A stretch of 64,000 nucleotides of DNA, taken from NCBI GenBank assembly GCA_947095585.1, contig OX352762.1, positions 11,945,969 to 12,009,968 on the forward strand, in the 5' to 3' direction. The notes under the pieces were generated by a model that searched no databases, was not told where the DNA came from, and was given only the letters and a program-made list of their open reading frames with translations. Shown piece by piece: positions 34,345 to 46,680 of the stretch (its first letter is position 1; each line of letters starts with the position of its first letter). The position numbers and the translations under genes were made by a program. The DNA is from Nephrocerus scutellatus. Taxonomy: Eukaryota > Arthropoda > Insecta > Diptera > Pipunculidae.

Positions 34345-35750
34345 CGGGAATTTCCTCCTGTTCGTGTAGTCTACTCAAACAAGCCAATTACTTCATGGCT
34401 TTATTAATTGGCAGAACTAAATGATATTTTAACCTCAACATCAGACAATGGTAAGATAATGTAATGCACAAAATATGCACAGCGTGAATGTTCCAAAGTG
34501 CAATCTGCACTTGTTTTTGATGTTGCAAAAAGATTAAAATCTATTAGGCATGGTCAACCCTTTAGTGGTAGTGCGTCCGTACATTAGCTGACCACAAGGC
34601 AGTACAGAGGACAACTTGAATCGCTTCGTAAACGACGGAGACGACACTTTGGCTAATTTTATCGTTACATGGTCACTCAGACAATAACATGCACTCCTTG
34701 ATCAGTGCGCGGTTAATCTTCATGGTGCGAGGATATGCCGCGTACTTTGCCACCGATGAAGTTCCTCGAAATGAGAAGCAATAAAATTATAATTTACGAT
34801 CGTCGCGTCGCGTTGTGTTGAGTTTATCAGTCGGTACGATCTAAGAGTCGATTGGAAGGCCATCATCAACATCAGCACGAATGGGGGTACAGCCTCAGTG
34901 CATCGCATGGTTGCGGATGACGATGATGTATAGGGACATGCAGTCTATTCAGATAGTTTTCCAGGAATCAACAACATAAGCGGACAATGGTGACGCGCGT
35001 ATTCTTCATAATAGAAAGTAATTTAAATTTACTTAATATTCAATTAAAAACAAACACGAAACAGAATATACGCGGGACATACTAAATACACAATGAGAGG
35101 AGTGAGTGGGAATAATTTTTAAATTGAGTCATAAATTGTATTAGTCCGTATCTCAAGTGCACGGACATTACGTTTAATTCACATAAACTCTCCTAAAGGG
35201 TACATCAGATACTCGTACAGCCTGATATCTGAAAATTTAATTGCACTGTCTTGTCTGATAAAATTGAAAATCATGCAAAACGAATTACGGTTTCAGGGAG
35301 AATATAGCAGAACAGTTCCAATTTCCCCTTGAAAATATAAAAATTATTATTAATGTTATGATGGGGATGATGGGGATATAAATGAATACCAGATGAACGT
35401 CAATGAACAACTAAACAGACTTTGACTTTATATTGCGTTAGATTCAATGGATAGAATTGAATGAATGGAATAATTTCATTTGATTGAAAGTTCTGGAAAA
35501 TATTGCCAGTGTCAATGTGTCCATATAACGCGATTCAATTCAGTTTTGTGATGATTATTGGAATGCATCCCGTTTTTGGCTTTTCTTGAATAAATCAAAC
35601 TTTTCGAAATTATATGTTGATTGTGTTTTGATATTTTAAGATCCTTCACGTCGTAAGAATGTAAATTTAGAAGCAGATTTAAAGACCATTTTTTAAATAG
35701 CTTTCCAATGAAAAGGAATTTTCATATTGTTACAAAATTACAAATTACAT
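34345..35750. other. No recognisable gene
   Basis: AT-rich sequence. Frame 34720-34908 (minus) has no recognised motif. A short GATGATGATGT run lies near 34917. Confidence 0.5.
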
Positions 35751-35751
35751 A

Positions 35752-38135
35752 CTGCTCAAAACTTGCTCTGAGTCGGTAGCGCAACAATCAAGTTCGTGAA
35801 GTAGTGCTTGCTTTACCTTCTTGTAGTGGTCCCCTAGCAACTATGTGTATAAATCCTTATAGCGTTTCTATCGTGGGTTAGCACCATGCGGTACCGAAAA
35901 AAGCCCGCTACTGAAACCGACACAACGCCTCGGATAAGTAATGATCGAATATTGACGACTATTGTACCCGGAATGGGATTGGTTTATCGGATGTAAAGAC
36001 GATCCTTGACTCAGGGAGTAAAGGACCTCAAAATGCTATATTTCTTCAACTGGAACGTGAGTTTCCTCGATATAATTTGGACATATAGTGAGTAAAGTAA
36101 GATAGTTTGACGCGGGAGAATACCAATCCCCAACGTGTAACACTGTGCTACTCTACTCCGGAAAACCCTCCGGCAGTCCCCGTGAATCTGCAGTGAGTGC
36201 TAACGCCAACAGCACACAGAGGCCTAATTTTCTTTCACCCATATGGTGATAGATCTTATCAGCCAGACTTCGGACTAGAGTACGGCGCGTCACGATCATA
36301 CAGTGTTACGCCTCAACAAATCCCTCGACTGAGGATGCAAATGACAACTTCTACAATCATCTAAGCGCTGTATTCAACGCAACGCCGAACGGAGATATCG
36401 TCATCGTGATGCGGGATTTGAATGCCAAGGTAGGCAACGAAAATTAAGGACTCAGACATGTGATTAGGAAGCACAGCCTCGGCAAACGAAATGAAAATGG
36501 TTAAAGATTTATTGATTTCTGCAACACCAACCACCTTGTCATAGGAGGCACCATATTTGAGCATAAGACCTGCCACAAGGTCAGCTGAGTGTCCACTGAT
36601 AGGAAATCACCATCCAACCAAATCGACCATGTGGCGATCAGCCGACGTTTTAGTCCGAAACAGACGGGGAGCCGACATGGGTATGGTATGGAATCATCAC
36701 CTTATGGTAGCTACTGTCTAGTTACGTACTGCATAAGTTTAAAGAATCCGCAATATCATCCAAACGCCTAGGTATAACATCGACCTGCTAAAGATCCCCT
36801 CAGTACGCCAACAATTAAAGGATCACTCATCGCAAAGAGTGGAAGCAATCAGCAGCAGCTCACAGCCGACAACCATCCAAGAACATTGGAAAGCTGTGAA
36901 AAATGTTTTCACATCTGAAGCGGAAAGTATTGTTGGTAGAAGCCAGGCAAGGCACATCACGTGGCTTACCGAAGATACCTGTAGGTGGATTGAAGAACGT
37001 AAGCTATTGAAAGCTCGTATTGTAGATACCGCAGCAGCTGCGAGGATCGAGCTAGAGTTCCTGTATTGAAGCCAAATGAGAGAAGTGCAGCGTAGTTTAA
37101 GACTTGACAAACGTAATTATACATCCGGTGAAAGGCCTAGATAGTACCGTATTCGGAGCTTTCGGAAGTAATAATGTCCCGAATTCGCACCTCAACTCCC
37201 AGTAAAGATGAACTACAGCGATCAACGCACTAAAGAACAACAAGTCGGTAGGACTAGATGGTATACCCGCAGAGCTTCTGCGTACAGCTCCAACGACATC
37301 AGCAGAGCTTTTATATCCTCTTGTAAAGAGAGCTTGAGAGGCACAATGTTTCCCTGACGAATGGAAGAAGGAAATGATTGTCAAGCTCCCTACAAAAGGG
37401 TGTCTTATGGAGTGCGAAAACTGGAGAGGCATTTTTGTTCTTCCTGCAGTTGAAAAGGTAATAGAATTAAGGAACATCTGGAAGATACACTCGATGCCGG
37501 ACATGTGTAGGTATGTGTAGACCACATAAACACCCTGCGGATCATTATTGAACAGTGCGTTGAATTCCGGGCACCACTGCACCTACTGTTCATCGGTTTT
37601 AGAAGGCGTTTGACAGTTTCAAGAGGCAGTTTATCTGGCTCGCCTTGCGCCTGCGCAAGGTATACCAAGCTGAGACTGTTCCGTGCAAATAATTAATCTG
37701 TGGTGTTGTATGGGTTTAGCACTTGGAAGGTGACCGCTACTATCACATGAAGATTACAAACGTTCGTAAATTAGTGCTTACGGAACATATTAAGGGTTTT
37801 CTGGCCTAACCGTATCTCTAACGCACATCTTTACCAGAGAATGGGTCAGGAACCAATAGGCATAACCATCCAACGACGGAAGTGGCAGTGGATTGGTCAT
37901 ACATTCCGAAAAATCGACAGTTCCATACCAAACTACGCAATGCAATGGAACCTCAGGATGGTGGAAGAACCGGTCGTTCGAGTTATATATGGCGCAGTAA
38001 AGTTGAGAAGGAGTCACGGCAATTGGGGAAGAGTTGGAGAGAGCTGAAGCTCATTGCCAGGAATCGCACGCGATGGCGCTTAGGCCTAGTAGAGGCCCTA
38101 GGACCCACAAGGGGATATAGGACATAAGTAACTAA
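35752..38135 (+). mobile_element. RTE family 2, copy E, RT core deleted
   Basis: The 5' UTR matches copy D from ACTGCTCAAAACTTG. Endonuclease motifs follow (VTIIQCYASTNP, DLNAKVGNEN, NQIDHVAISRRF near 36610). A linker open frame lies at 36839-37069 (ARHITWLTEDTCRWIEERK), then RT N-terminal blocks KSVGLDGIPAELLRT and WKKEMIVKLPTKGCLMECEN (37230-37430). The RT palm is missing between about 37520 and 37680. C-terminal blocks follow: EPIGITIQRRKWQWIGHT at 37855, then ELKLIARNRTRW and GPTRGYRT. It ends with GGGGATATAGGACATAAGTA. The endonuclease GDLNAK motif reads MRDLNAK. Confidence 0.85.
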
Positions 38136-39230
38136 GTATACTATAGGAGTGTTGCGTTTACACGAGAGCACAGACTCGAGTCAGAACATCCAGCTGCCCA
38201 TGTAACAAAACTTATCGACTCCCTTTATCTGGTGTCCGTCAATCGAGATGTTGGTTCTATTTAACAAAAATGTAGCACTCTTCCAAAGCAATTTTTAATT
38301 TTAAAGATTTTTAGAGATGCTCATACTTTTGCATCGGGCTCCTTCTGTCAGAATTACACCCCGCGCTACTGGGCCACTATTATTGAACTGACTGTTGGTC
38401 TTCCCAGCTAAGTATGTGTTTGATGATTAATGACAAATCGAATTGAATTGCTGTGTAACGAAAGATATGATTTTTTCTATCAATAGTCATCTGCCATCCA
38501 CATCCTATATCTAGAGAAAAAAAGTTTGTACGTGAAGAGTTTTAGATTTTTTTTATTGTGTCCCATTTGAGATGGATTCCAGCGGATCATCATCAACGCT
38601 ACTCGTATTATAGGTGTAAAGTCGACTGTTTATCCATTATTTTCATCAAATCACCGTTCGTCACTGAAAGTCACGTCTGATTGAGATATTATTTGAATTT
38701 CATTATATGGGATATTTTTATTTCGGTTCGCCCACCTTTCTTTGTCGCATTCAAAAACCAATCATTCCATGAAGTGCTCAGTAGGTATGCTCTCAGAAGT
38801 ACGCCGCCCCCATTCATATAAAAAAATCAAAATCAAAATCAAAATCACTTGTCGCACACGCGCTTGACCAATTCAAGTGTTTTTTGTGTTCGTATAGCAC
38901 CAAATACCAAACGTGGCCATGTTTTTGTTTTTTGTCCCATTCTCCCTATCATCATCATTCATCAAAATGATAAGCAAAATTTGAATTCATTACATGTGCC
39001 ACTTTCAAGAGCTGTGATGGCTGCTGCTTCCAGTTAGGGGAACACACACATTCACATCAGTATGTAATAGAGTTGATTTACTCGTTCTCTGTTGGAGAAA
39101 GGTACTTCAGCCACATGTCCAACATGGTCTAGAGTGCAATCGACTCTTGTTAATCATTATGCGTACTGAGGTACTCGTGTTAAAAAGTTTCAATGCATGT
39201 GAGTACACTACAAAAAAATTATAAGTTAAA
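38136..39230. other. No recognisable gene; small AAAATC repeat at 38823-38847
   Basis: AT-rich sequence. No exon or element could be supported. Confidence 0.5.
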
Positions 39231-39231
39231 T

Positions 39232-39745
39232 TTATACTTACTTATGTCCTATATCCCCTTGTGGATCCTCTACTACACCTACGTGCCATCGCGTGCGGTT
39301 CCTGGCAATGAGCTTCAGCTCTCTCCAACTCTTCCACAATTGCCGTGCCTCCTCTTCAACTGTTCTGCGCCATGTATTTCTCGGACGACCCGTTCTTCTA
39401 CCGTCCTGGGATAACGGGTTGCATTGCATTTCGTAGTTTGCTATCGAACTGTCGCCTTTTCGTAGTGTATAACCAATCCACTGCCACTTCCGTCGTTAGA
39501 TGGTTGTGTCTATTGGTTCCTGACCCGTTCCCTGGTAAAGATGTTCGTTAGATAAAACTGCGCGAAGCACATCGCTAATCACCAACAAAAAAGTATCGGC
39601 GATAGAATGTCGTCGTCCACTCGTCGGGGGAACTTTCTGCCACCCAAGCTCTCTCTACAGGAGGTTATAAAAGCTCTGCTGATGTCGTTGGAGCGGCACG
39701 CAGAAGCTCTGCCGGTATACCACCTAGTCCTACCGATGTTCTTTA
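39232..39745 (-). mobile_element. RTE family 2, copy F, RT core deleted
   Basis: The right part (39640-39745) is the antisense of the RT N-terminal block GIPAELL/TSAELLYPLVKRA seen in copy E. The left part (39238-39429) is the C-terminus GRRTGRPRNTWRRTVEEEAR ending at the family 3' terminus near 39235. As in copies D and E the RT palm is missing. The copy stops exactly where plus-strand family 1 copy G begins. Confidence 0.8.
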
Positions 39746-40722
39746 GTGCGTTGATAAACTTTAAAGCCGCCTATGATAGCATACATAGCCAGAATAGAAC
39801 CATTAAAAGCCATGAGATATGTAGGTTGACCATGACCAATGTTATAAGCCAAGTAAAAATATCCGGATCACTATCAAGCCAATTCAACATCTATAACGGG
39901 CTCTGACAATGGGATGGACTGGCCTGCAACCTCTTCAACCTGGCGTTGGAGAAAGTAATCCGAGACTCCGAAGTAACGGCGAGAGGGACAATCCTCTATA
40001 AGTCCATTCAGATACTGGCTTGCGCAGACGATATTGACACCGTTGATAGAAGCCCAAGAGCTGTCTGTATAGGAAGCTTTCATCCCAGATCGAGCAAGCG
40101 GCATGAAATGTGGGGCTGCACATAAATGTCATAAATGGGGCCACGTCTGCGAGTAGAAGATCCAGCATACAGACCAGAAATACACACACCGTTGCTAAAA
40201 AGCCTACAAAGCCTACTATAGTCTGTCAAGACTCTTCAAATCCAGGAACTTAACTATAACATCCACGCTGCTGGTATATAAGACAATGGTTATACCAGTG
40301 CTTACATATGGATCCGAGACTCGGGTGCTTAGCAGAAAGAATTCTGTCCTCTTAGCCGCGTTCGAGAGAAAAGTCTTACGGAGTATTGTTGGCCCCGTAT
40401 GTGAGGAAGGACGATTCCGGGGACTCTATAAAGATGAGATCTACGAGCGTTACCGCGATGTCGACATCGTGAAAAGAATTAACCTAAGTAGGCTCCGGTG
40501 GGCAGGACACCTAGCTCGTATGAGCGAAGAGGATCCTGCTCGGAAAGTCCTTTGGGGTAGGATTTGTGGAACACGACAGTGAGGCGAGGTAGACCAGGAC
40601 GCCCAGAATGTAGGGATGCTAAACTGGATGACAGCGGCTCGAAATCGGGACCGGTGGTGAGATATTTTGCGGGAGGCCAGGACCGGACCTCGGTTTTAGA
40701 GCCAAATATAATGATGATGAAG
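39746..40722 (+). mobile_element. RTE family 1, copy G (RT to 3' end)
   Basis: Begins at NFKAAYDSI, then LTMTNVISQVKISGSLSS, LALEKVIRDSEVTARGT and a CADDIDTV catalytic loop. The Asp pair is kept but Tyr is Cys. A deletion precedes VLTYGSETRVL. The C-terminal stretch is open for 98 codons (40286-40582: GPVCEEGRFRGLY, RLRWAGHLARMSEEDPARKV). The 3' tail reads AAATATAATGATGATGAAG. Confidence 0.85.
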
Positions 40723-40754
40723 AATTTATGAAGTTTACAAGTTTTCTAAAACTT

Positions 40755-40975
40755 AAAATTTTCTGGTGTCCCACAAGGCTCTGTTCTTCCTCCGTTTCTT
40801 TTACTTTCTAAATTTTGAATTGATTCTATACATTCTTGACGACGATACTAGACATGCAAAGGTTAAATTGCTATAGTCATTGCTTTCTAAAAATCTAAAT
40901 TATTATTTAAAAAAAAACAATATAAATTATCGGGATGGGTACCCACACAGATTACCCAAAAGTTCCGTTTAATTT
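40755..40975 (+). mobile_element. Non-LTR RT fragment, small
   Basis: The plus strand reads FSGVPQGSVLPPFLLLSKF followed by stops and an A-rich stretch. GVPQGSVL is the RT palm signature. Nothing else of the element is present. Confidence 0.45.
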
Positions 40976-42414
40976 TAACTTGGTGAGGAGTAGATGATGA
41001 CAGATTATGACATTACGAGAAATATGTGGCTTTCATATTGTCTTTAGATAGCAAACATAGAACTTTCCCCCATTTTCGATCTTAAACTTCAGTAAAGGGT
41101 CATTCCATTAAATTCTATTCATCTTCGAAACAACCAAACACGAGAATTGTGTGTTGTTGGCATTTACCTGTAACGTGAAATGACTGACTACAATAATATG
41201 ACTCTTTTGGCCAGTTCGAGCCGAGACAGCTGTAGTCGTTCGTCATCATTGTCATTGAACAAATATTGACACAGACCACTTTGTAAATGCATTTCATTTG
41301 TTGTAATGAACTGTTTTGCGCAATGTTGTCATTGCCATGGCCATTACCGTGATATTTTTTTTTTGTTTTTTTTTTTCAACAGCTACCACGCTGCACTGCA
41401 GTACTTTTTCCCATCGTCTTTGCCTGTGGCAGCGGTTGGTAGCTGGTCTCCTCCGCATTCCCGACAACAATGTGTACTTTAGCCAGTGCACAATAAACAA
41501 ACAATGGACAGCATTCAAGTTACACACATCATCATCATGTAAATTAGAAAAAGGTAAACAATGCTACCAACCTACGCGCAAAGCCATTCTCATCGCTCAG
41601 CACTCAACACTCAACGCTCAACAATTATACGAGAACAACTCAACTCGTAAATGTGTACTGTTGCTGTTGATTACGATGCAGGTACGCCGCAGGCGTTCCT
41701 CTACTCGCTTGAGCTCAACAAGTAGTTTTGGAGGACTTTTGACTCTGGAGTGGGTTAGTCAAGCTCTTCTGGCACAGCGCAACGAGAGTAAGAACAACGC
41801 AACATCGGTCCCTGGGTGTGTGGGAGGGGTGGATACTCGTATTTAGTTTACTTTATTTGTTTATAGCTCACTCTGCAAGGGTTACAATATGCAAAACTGT
41901 TTGGCAACCAACTTTACACGAAAGCTCCTCAGTCCTCAGTGTCTGTTTACATAACATGTGCACGAGCATGTTGATCTATTGGTATGTTAAGCGAGTAGTT
42001 TGGCAAATTAGTGAATTTAATGCAAATAAATTTTATGGCAAAAATAAATTCGTTAACGTTTCGTTGCCATAGCGCAGATAAATGCGTTTACCTTTTGGTA
42101 AATTTACAGGAAGTAGATAGACAGAGAGAAAAGTTTTGATATCAGTCTTTACCTTCAAGGCAACATGTCTCAAAGGCAAAGTTTTCAGTTTGGATTGCGA
42201 CACATCTAGTTTTCTTGAATCGATGGTCCCCTTTTGTCGTCCTTATTTAATGCATTTTCCGTTGAAGCATAGGCCGTCCGAAAGCATCTCCATTAGACTC
42301 AATTTTACTCGGATCGTTTCGGAATTCGCTTCATCCTTATTTTGTATCTTTTAGAATCGTTCTTTTCACGTGACAACGTCTCGCTACAAGGGGGTATATG
42401 TTCGAAAAGTAAAG
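40976..42414. other. No convincing gene; 176-codon open frame at 41316-41846
   Basis: The plus frame 41316-41846 starts with a hydrophobic run encoded by a poly-T tract and has many Ser/Thr/Arg residues but no known motif. A small ACTCAACGCTCAAC-type direct repeat lies at 41600-41620. It could be a 5' exon of an unknown gene, but I would not annotate it as one. Confidence 0.3.
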
Positions 42415-43310
42415 TGTTAAGTAAGACACTGTTATGAGACACTGTTATGAGACACTGTTAAGTAAGACACTGTTATGAGACACTGTTAAGTAAGACAATG
42501 TTATGAGACACTGTTAAGTGAGACACTATTATGAGTCAATGTTAAGTGAGAAAATGTTATGAGACACTGTTAATTGAGTCACTGTTATGAGACACTTTTA
42601 TGAGACACTGTTAAATGAGGCACTGTTACGAGACACTATTATAAGACACTGTTAAGTAAGACACTGTTATGAGACACTGTTAAGTAAGACACTGTTATGA
42701 AACACTGTTATGAGACACTGTTAAATGAGGCACTTTTATGAGACACTGTTAAGTAAGACACTGTTATGAGACACTGTTAAGTAAGACAATGTTATGAGAC
42801 ACTGTTAAGTGAGACACTATTATGAGTCAATGTTAAGTGAGAAAATGTTATGAGACACTGTTAATTGAGTCACTGTTATGAGACACTTTTATGAGACACT
42901 GTTAAATGAGGCACTGTTACGAGACACTATTATAAGACACTGTTAAGTAAGACACTGTTATGAGACACTGTTAAGTAAGACAATGTTATGAGACACTGTA
43001 AAGTGAAACACTGTTATGAGGCACTGTGAAATGACGCACTGTTATGAGACATTGTTAAATAAGACACGGTTATGAGATACTGTTAAGTAAGACAATGTTA
43101 TGAGACACTGTTAAGTGAGACACTGTTATAAGACAATATTATGAGACACTGTTAATTGAGTCAGTTATCAAACACTTTTATGAGACACTGTTGAATGAGG
43201 CACTGTTATAAGACACTGGTATGAGACTCTGTTAAGTAAGAAACTGTTATGAGACAATGTTTAGTAAGATAATATTATGAGACACTGTTATGAGACACTG
43301 TTAAATGAAA
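42415..43310. repeat. 13/15-bp minisatellite with 291-bp higher-order repeat
   Basis: Alternating units TATGAGACACTGT (13 bp) and TAAGTAAGACACTGT (15 bp) give about 30 dimers over 0.9 kb. A stretch of roughly 245 bp (about 42447-42691) recurs without a mismatch I can see at 42738-42982, an offset of 291 bp. Units toward the right end are more diverged. No open frame spans it. Confidence 0.9.
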
Positions 43311-43330
43311 CCATGAAACTATTGTGAGAA

Positions 43331-43565
43331 CAAAGCAATTTCTCAAGTGATTCGCATGAAATTCAGAATACAGGGCTCAAATACGACTATAAGATTTGGT
43401 CCTATGGAAATTCTGGAATAGGATCATTATGGCCTGGAATTTAGGAAACAAAGTGATTTCTCAAGTGATTCGCATGATATTCGATATGTAAGACTAAGAT
43501 GCGACTTTTAGACTTGTTCCTATTAAATTTCTGGTCATAAGGATCTGGAAGTTTGGGAACTATAA
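43331..43565. repeat. 118-bp direct repeat, two copies
   Basis: CAAAG(C/T)NATTTCTCAAGTGATTCGCATGA-type sequence begins at 43331 and again at 43449. The copies are about 75-80 percent alike by eye. They directly follow the minisatellite. Confidence 0.65.
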
Positions 43566-43829
43566 CATTTTGAGATTTGTTCGTTCGTGTATCCGTTCCA
43601 CAGACAAGAAGATCTTTCGTCCCGGCCAGACGTTGTCACGCTTAAAACCTACGGCCGTGTCTCCGACGCAGCCTACCCTGCTCTTTTTTGCGATGCTTTT
43701 GTGTGGCAAGTTTTTCCCTTGGTTTCGCTGTTCCGTACATTAGTTACATATTTATGTATTGTGGCGCACACCTCTGTTTAAATAGTTGCATAAGAGATAC
43801 AAATTACTCTGGAGAGAGCAGTGAGTATC
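43566..43829. other. No recognisable gene
   Basis: The short open frame at 43587-43781 has no recognised motif. Confidence 0.4.
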
Positions 43830-45178
43830 CAGGACGAACGAACTTGAAGAGGATGCAGGTTAGTCCATCCGGCTATTTACTTTGATTATAACATTGGTTA
43901 TGGTCAATTTACAGTGTGACAGTTTATGTGGGATGCCGAATTCTCTTATAAATTTGTATAGTTCTACTCTTGCAATGCTACCAAAGGCGGCCTTAAAAAC
44001 TTGAAAAAGAAGGTCTAGAGCGTTTGCAAACTCTAGATATTTTTCCATTGCCTGACTAAGGGGGAAAATCTGATCAGTTGTAGATTTGCTTAAGATGAAG
44101 CCACAGAGGCATAGGCCAATGATGACTTTAGCATACGGGGCTATCCTGTCTCGAAGGTTGTATCAGAAAATCTAAGCCGCGGTACTCAATAACATTGTAC
44201 CACGATAACTGCTGCATATTGTGATGTCTCCCTTCTTATGTATTGGACACAGGATGTCTTTTCGACAGTCTATTGGCATCAGTTTTTCCTCTCATACTTG
44301 CAATATTAGTTCATGAATTTCTTAGTACAGTGCCGTACCACCAGATTTAATAATCTCCGCTATCTGATCCCGAGGCCTTATTGTTTTCGAGCCAATTTAT
44401 CGCTTTGCTTACTTCATCTATGCTGGGTGGCGGCAGCATAGTGTACGGTCTTCAATCACTAGTGCAGCCTCCAATTCCTGAGTTAGCTGCCCATTTAGCA
44501 ACTAATGAAAGTGCTCTTCCCATCATTCTAAGATGCCTTTGTAATCATCAATCAGATTACCCTCTTTGTCTTTGCAGTAACTTGGTGTAACTTGGTGTTT
44601 ACTGCGTCATACCGCGAACTCTTTGGTAGAACTTCCGCGCCTGGTGCGGTCCTCGCTCTCCGTACTGTTCTAGTTCACGGACAAGATTCCTTTTGCAGGC
44701 TGCGTTCTTTCGTCGGTGAGTTGTTTTACGCTTTACCGTAGGTGTTCTGGTCAAGAGATATCCAGGTGGTTTTTTGGATATTTTTAAGCGCAAACCTTGT
44801 ACTCGCAACAACCAAATTATTGCTTGCTGCTATATCTATGACTAGTTGTCCATTGTTATAAGTGAACATTCTTAAACCGTTTAGCCGTTTTTGTTGCCGT
44901 GGTCGTCGTCGTTCGTCAATATATCCGAGACTAATTTGGGTTTCCGTAATTTCCGTTCTTCCTACAGTCGAGCTTATTGGCCTAGCGCAAAACTTACTTT
45001 TAAGTGACTAGCCCGATCATTCAGCTTTTCCTGTATTGAAGGAAAATTACCGGCAGTCACCACGAGGATGTTTAATGGCACTTCCACCAGTTAGAGATTG
45101 TTAGGGCCACGTGCACTTCTGATGAATCTTACCTGTTATATCCACCATTCTGCTGATGGCTGACCGCCCCCCTCTGTA
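43830..45178 (-). mobile_element. RTE family 1, copy K, endonuclease deleted
   Basis: Read leftward from 45178: a 5' UTR (to about 44880), then a jump over most of the endonuclease to the motif ARTRFARKN-like stretch near 44790. The linker follows (44599-44811, RNLVRELEQYGERGPHQARK), then RT N-terminus near 44380-44470 and the block around DSIARVELYKFIREFGIPHK (43860-44048). The copy stops at 43830 in a motif like LTCILFNL. No YADD and no 3' end. Confidence 0.8.
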
Positions 45179-45179
45179 C

Positions 45180-45925
45180 TTGAGTGAATTTTTTTACGGT
45201 AAGATGGATTAGGATTAGTTTCTCATTGTTTAGCAATTTATTATAACAATGTTTCAATTAGCGCCTGAGTGCTTAGTTGTCTTGTAAAAAAGGAAGAAAC
45301 AACTGTGTCATAGCGTAAAGCAGAAAATCTCCTTTACTTTAGACTTTGGTTTTGTTTTCCCCATTGTTCAAATGAAGATAAAAAAAACTTATATACCTTG
45401 TTAATAGGAAAAGGATCTTCGTTATATTGAAAAATTGATTAGAAATGTCAAAAACAACAGCACCGGAGAACAGCGTCATTTTCGCATAATTGATATGTCA
45501 ATCAGCGTTAAAAACGAGCACTGCGAGTGTGTATCTTTTGTGGTACAAGTAATAGTATTGCTGCGAAACATTTAATTGAGTTGTTATTTGAACGTTCGGC
45601 TAACACGCCGCGCACTTGAGTTGCATCGTCTGCAAGCGACAAAAACTATTTGTCCGTCGAACCGAAACTGTGAGTGCAATTGCCGCACGACCAGAATGTT
45701 GTTTCTGGGTCCAATTTTTTTTTTACTTCACTTTTTGCGCAATGCACAATGCCATCCATACTTTAGAACATTTGCAAGAATGATATACAATTCATTTTCA
45801 TTCTTGTTGTTCAATTAATTAAAGGGTAAAGGCTGTTCTTGGCTTCTTGTTGTAGAGTGGTTTTTGTAAAAGGGGCTGATCTGCTTTTCATCTAAACGAT
45901 CTTTCGATTTAGAAATAAAGTGAAA
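45180..45925. other. No recognisable gene
   Basis: AT-rich sequence. The frame at 45576-45818 has no motif I recognise. Confidence 0.5.
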
Positions 45926-45929
45926 GTAA

Positions 45930-46428
45930 AGTTTCAGTTTCCTCGATGAAAGTGCCATTCATGGATAATGGCATGCGATTTAGTATTCGCTTAGGCGACA
46001 GGAGACGTTAAATTCTACTCGATTGATTTCTCCCCATTGTATTATGCTGTCTAGTTGCTTAACATACGAAGTTGTTTGAGTTCCTCAAACTTATGTGAGA
46101 AGCTGAGAGTGCTGTCGTTAGCAAAAGAGTGAATTGGATTAGAAGTCACAGATAAGAGATCATTAATAAAAATGAGGAAGGGTGTCGGGGACAAAACAGA
46201 GCTCTGCGGAACGCCAGCATTTAGTCATGAACTTCAGACTTGAAACCTTTGAATTGAGCGGTCCAAAAGATAGCTTCTAATCCAGTAGAGCAGTTTATCA
46301 TCGACTCCATAAGCACGAATTTTGGACAAAAGAGCTTGATGCCAAACTCTGTCAAATGCCTTAGAAATATTGAGTGGAACAGCTTTGCTTTCTCCAAAAT
46401 GATGCAAAGACCGGTTCCACCGTTCGGT
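45930..46428 (-). mobile_element. CR1/L2-like element, 3' part (interrupted copy)
   Basis: From 46428 leftward: TERWNRSLHHFGESKAVPLN, SKAFDRVWHQALLSKIRAYG, WIRSYLLDRSIQRF, then after a frame change GVPQSSVLSPTPFLIFINDL and SFANDSTLSFSHKFEEL. The catalytic FADD reads FAND. It ends in a 3' flank shared with the piece at 9.1 kb. Its 5' continuation is at 48266-48345, across the inserted R1/LOA-like element. Confidence 0.8.
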
Positions 46429-46680
46429 GAGGTTAGGTAAGGTTAGGTTGAAGTGGCCATCAGTCAAGACCGACGCACTTAGACTATGAAGGTCTGTTGT
46501 TATACCACAAGGATCTAGACAATCCCACGCCTACTCGTTGAACCAGTTCGTAGGAAGCGCAATAGTTTATTTATGTCAATTTGGTTTAGATCGTTGAGAT
46601 CGTTGAAAAATAACGCTCCCAGATCGAGCTTCCGTCTATTCGAGAGGGCTGGGCACGTACAAAGTAGATGGAGAGTGGTT

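Noticed and set aside
41316..41846. 176-codon frame with signal-peptide-like start
   Set aside because: The hydrophobic start is encoded by a long T-run, the rest has no motif, and there is no promoter or splice evidence.
42415..43310. CRISPR-like array
   Set aside because: There are no unique spacers of constant length; it is a continuous minisatellite in a eukaryotic sequence.
46431..46450. Interstitial telomere repeat
   Set aside because: Only about three irregular TTAGG-like units at the very end of a retrotransposon; it is better read as that element's 3' tail.
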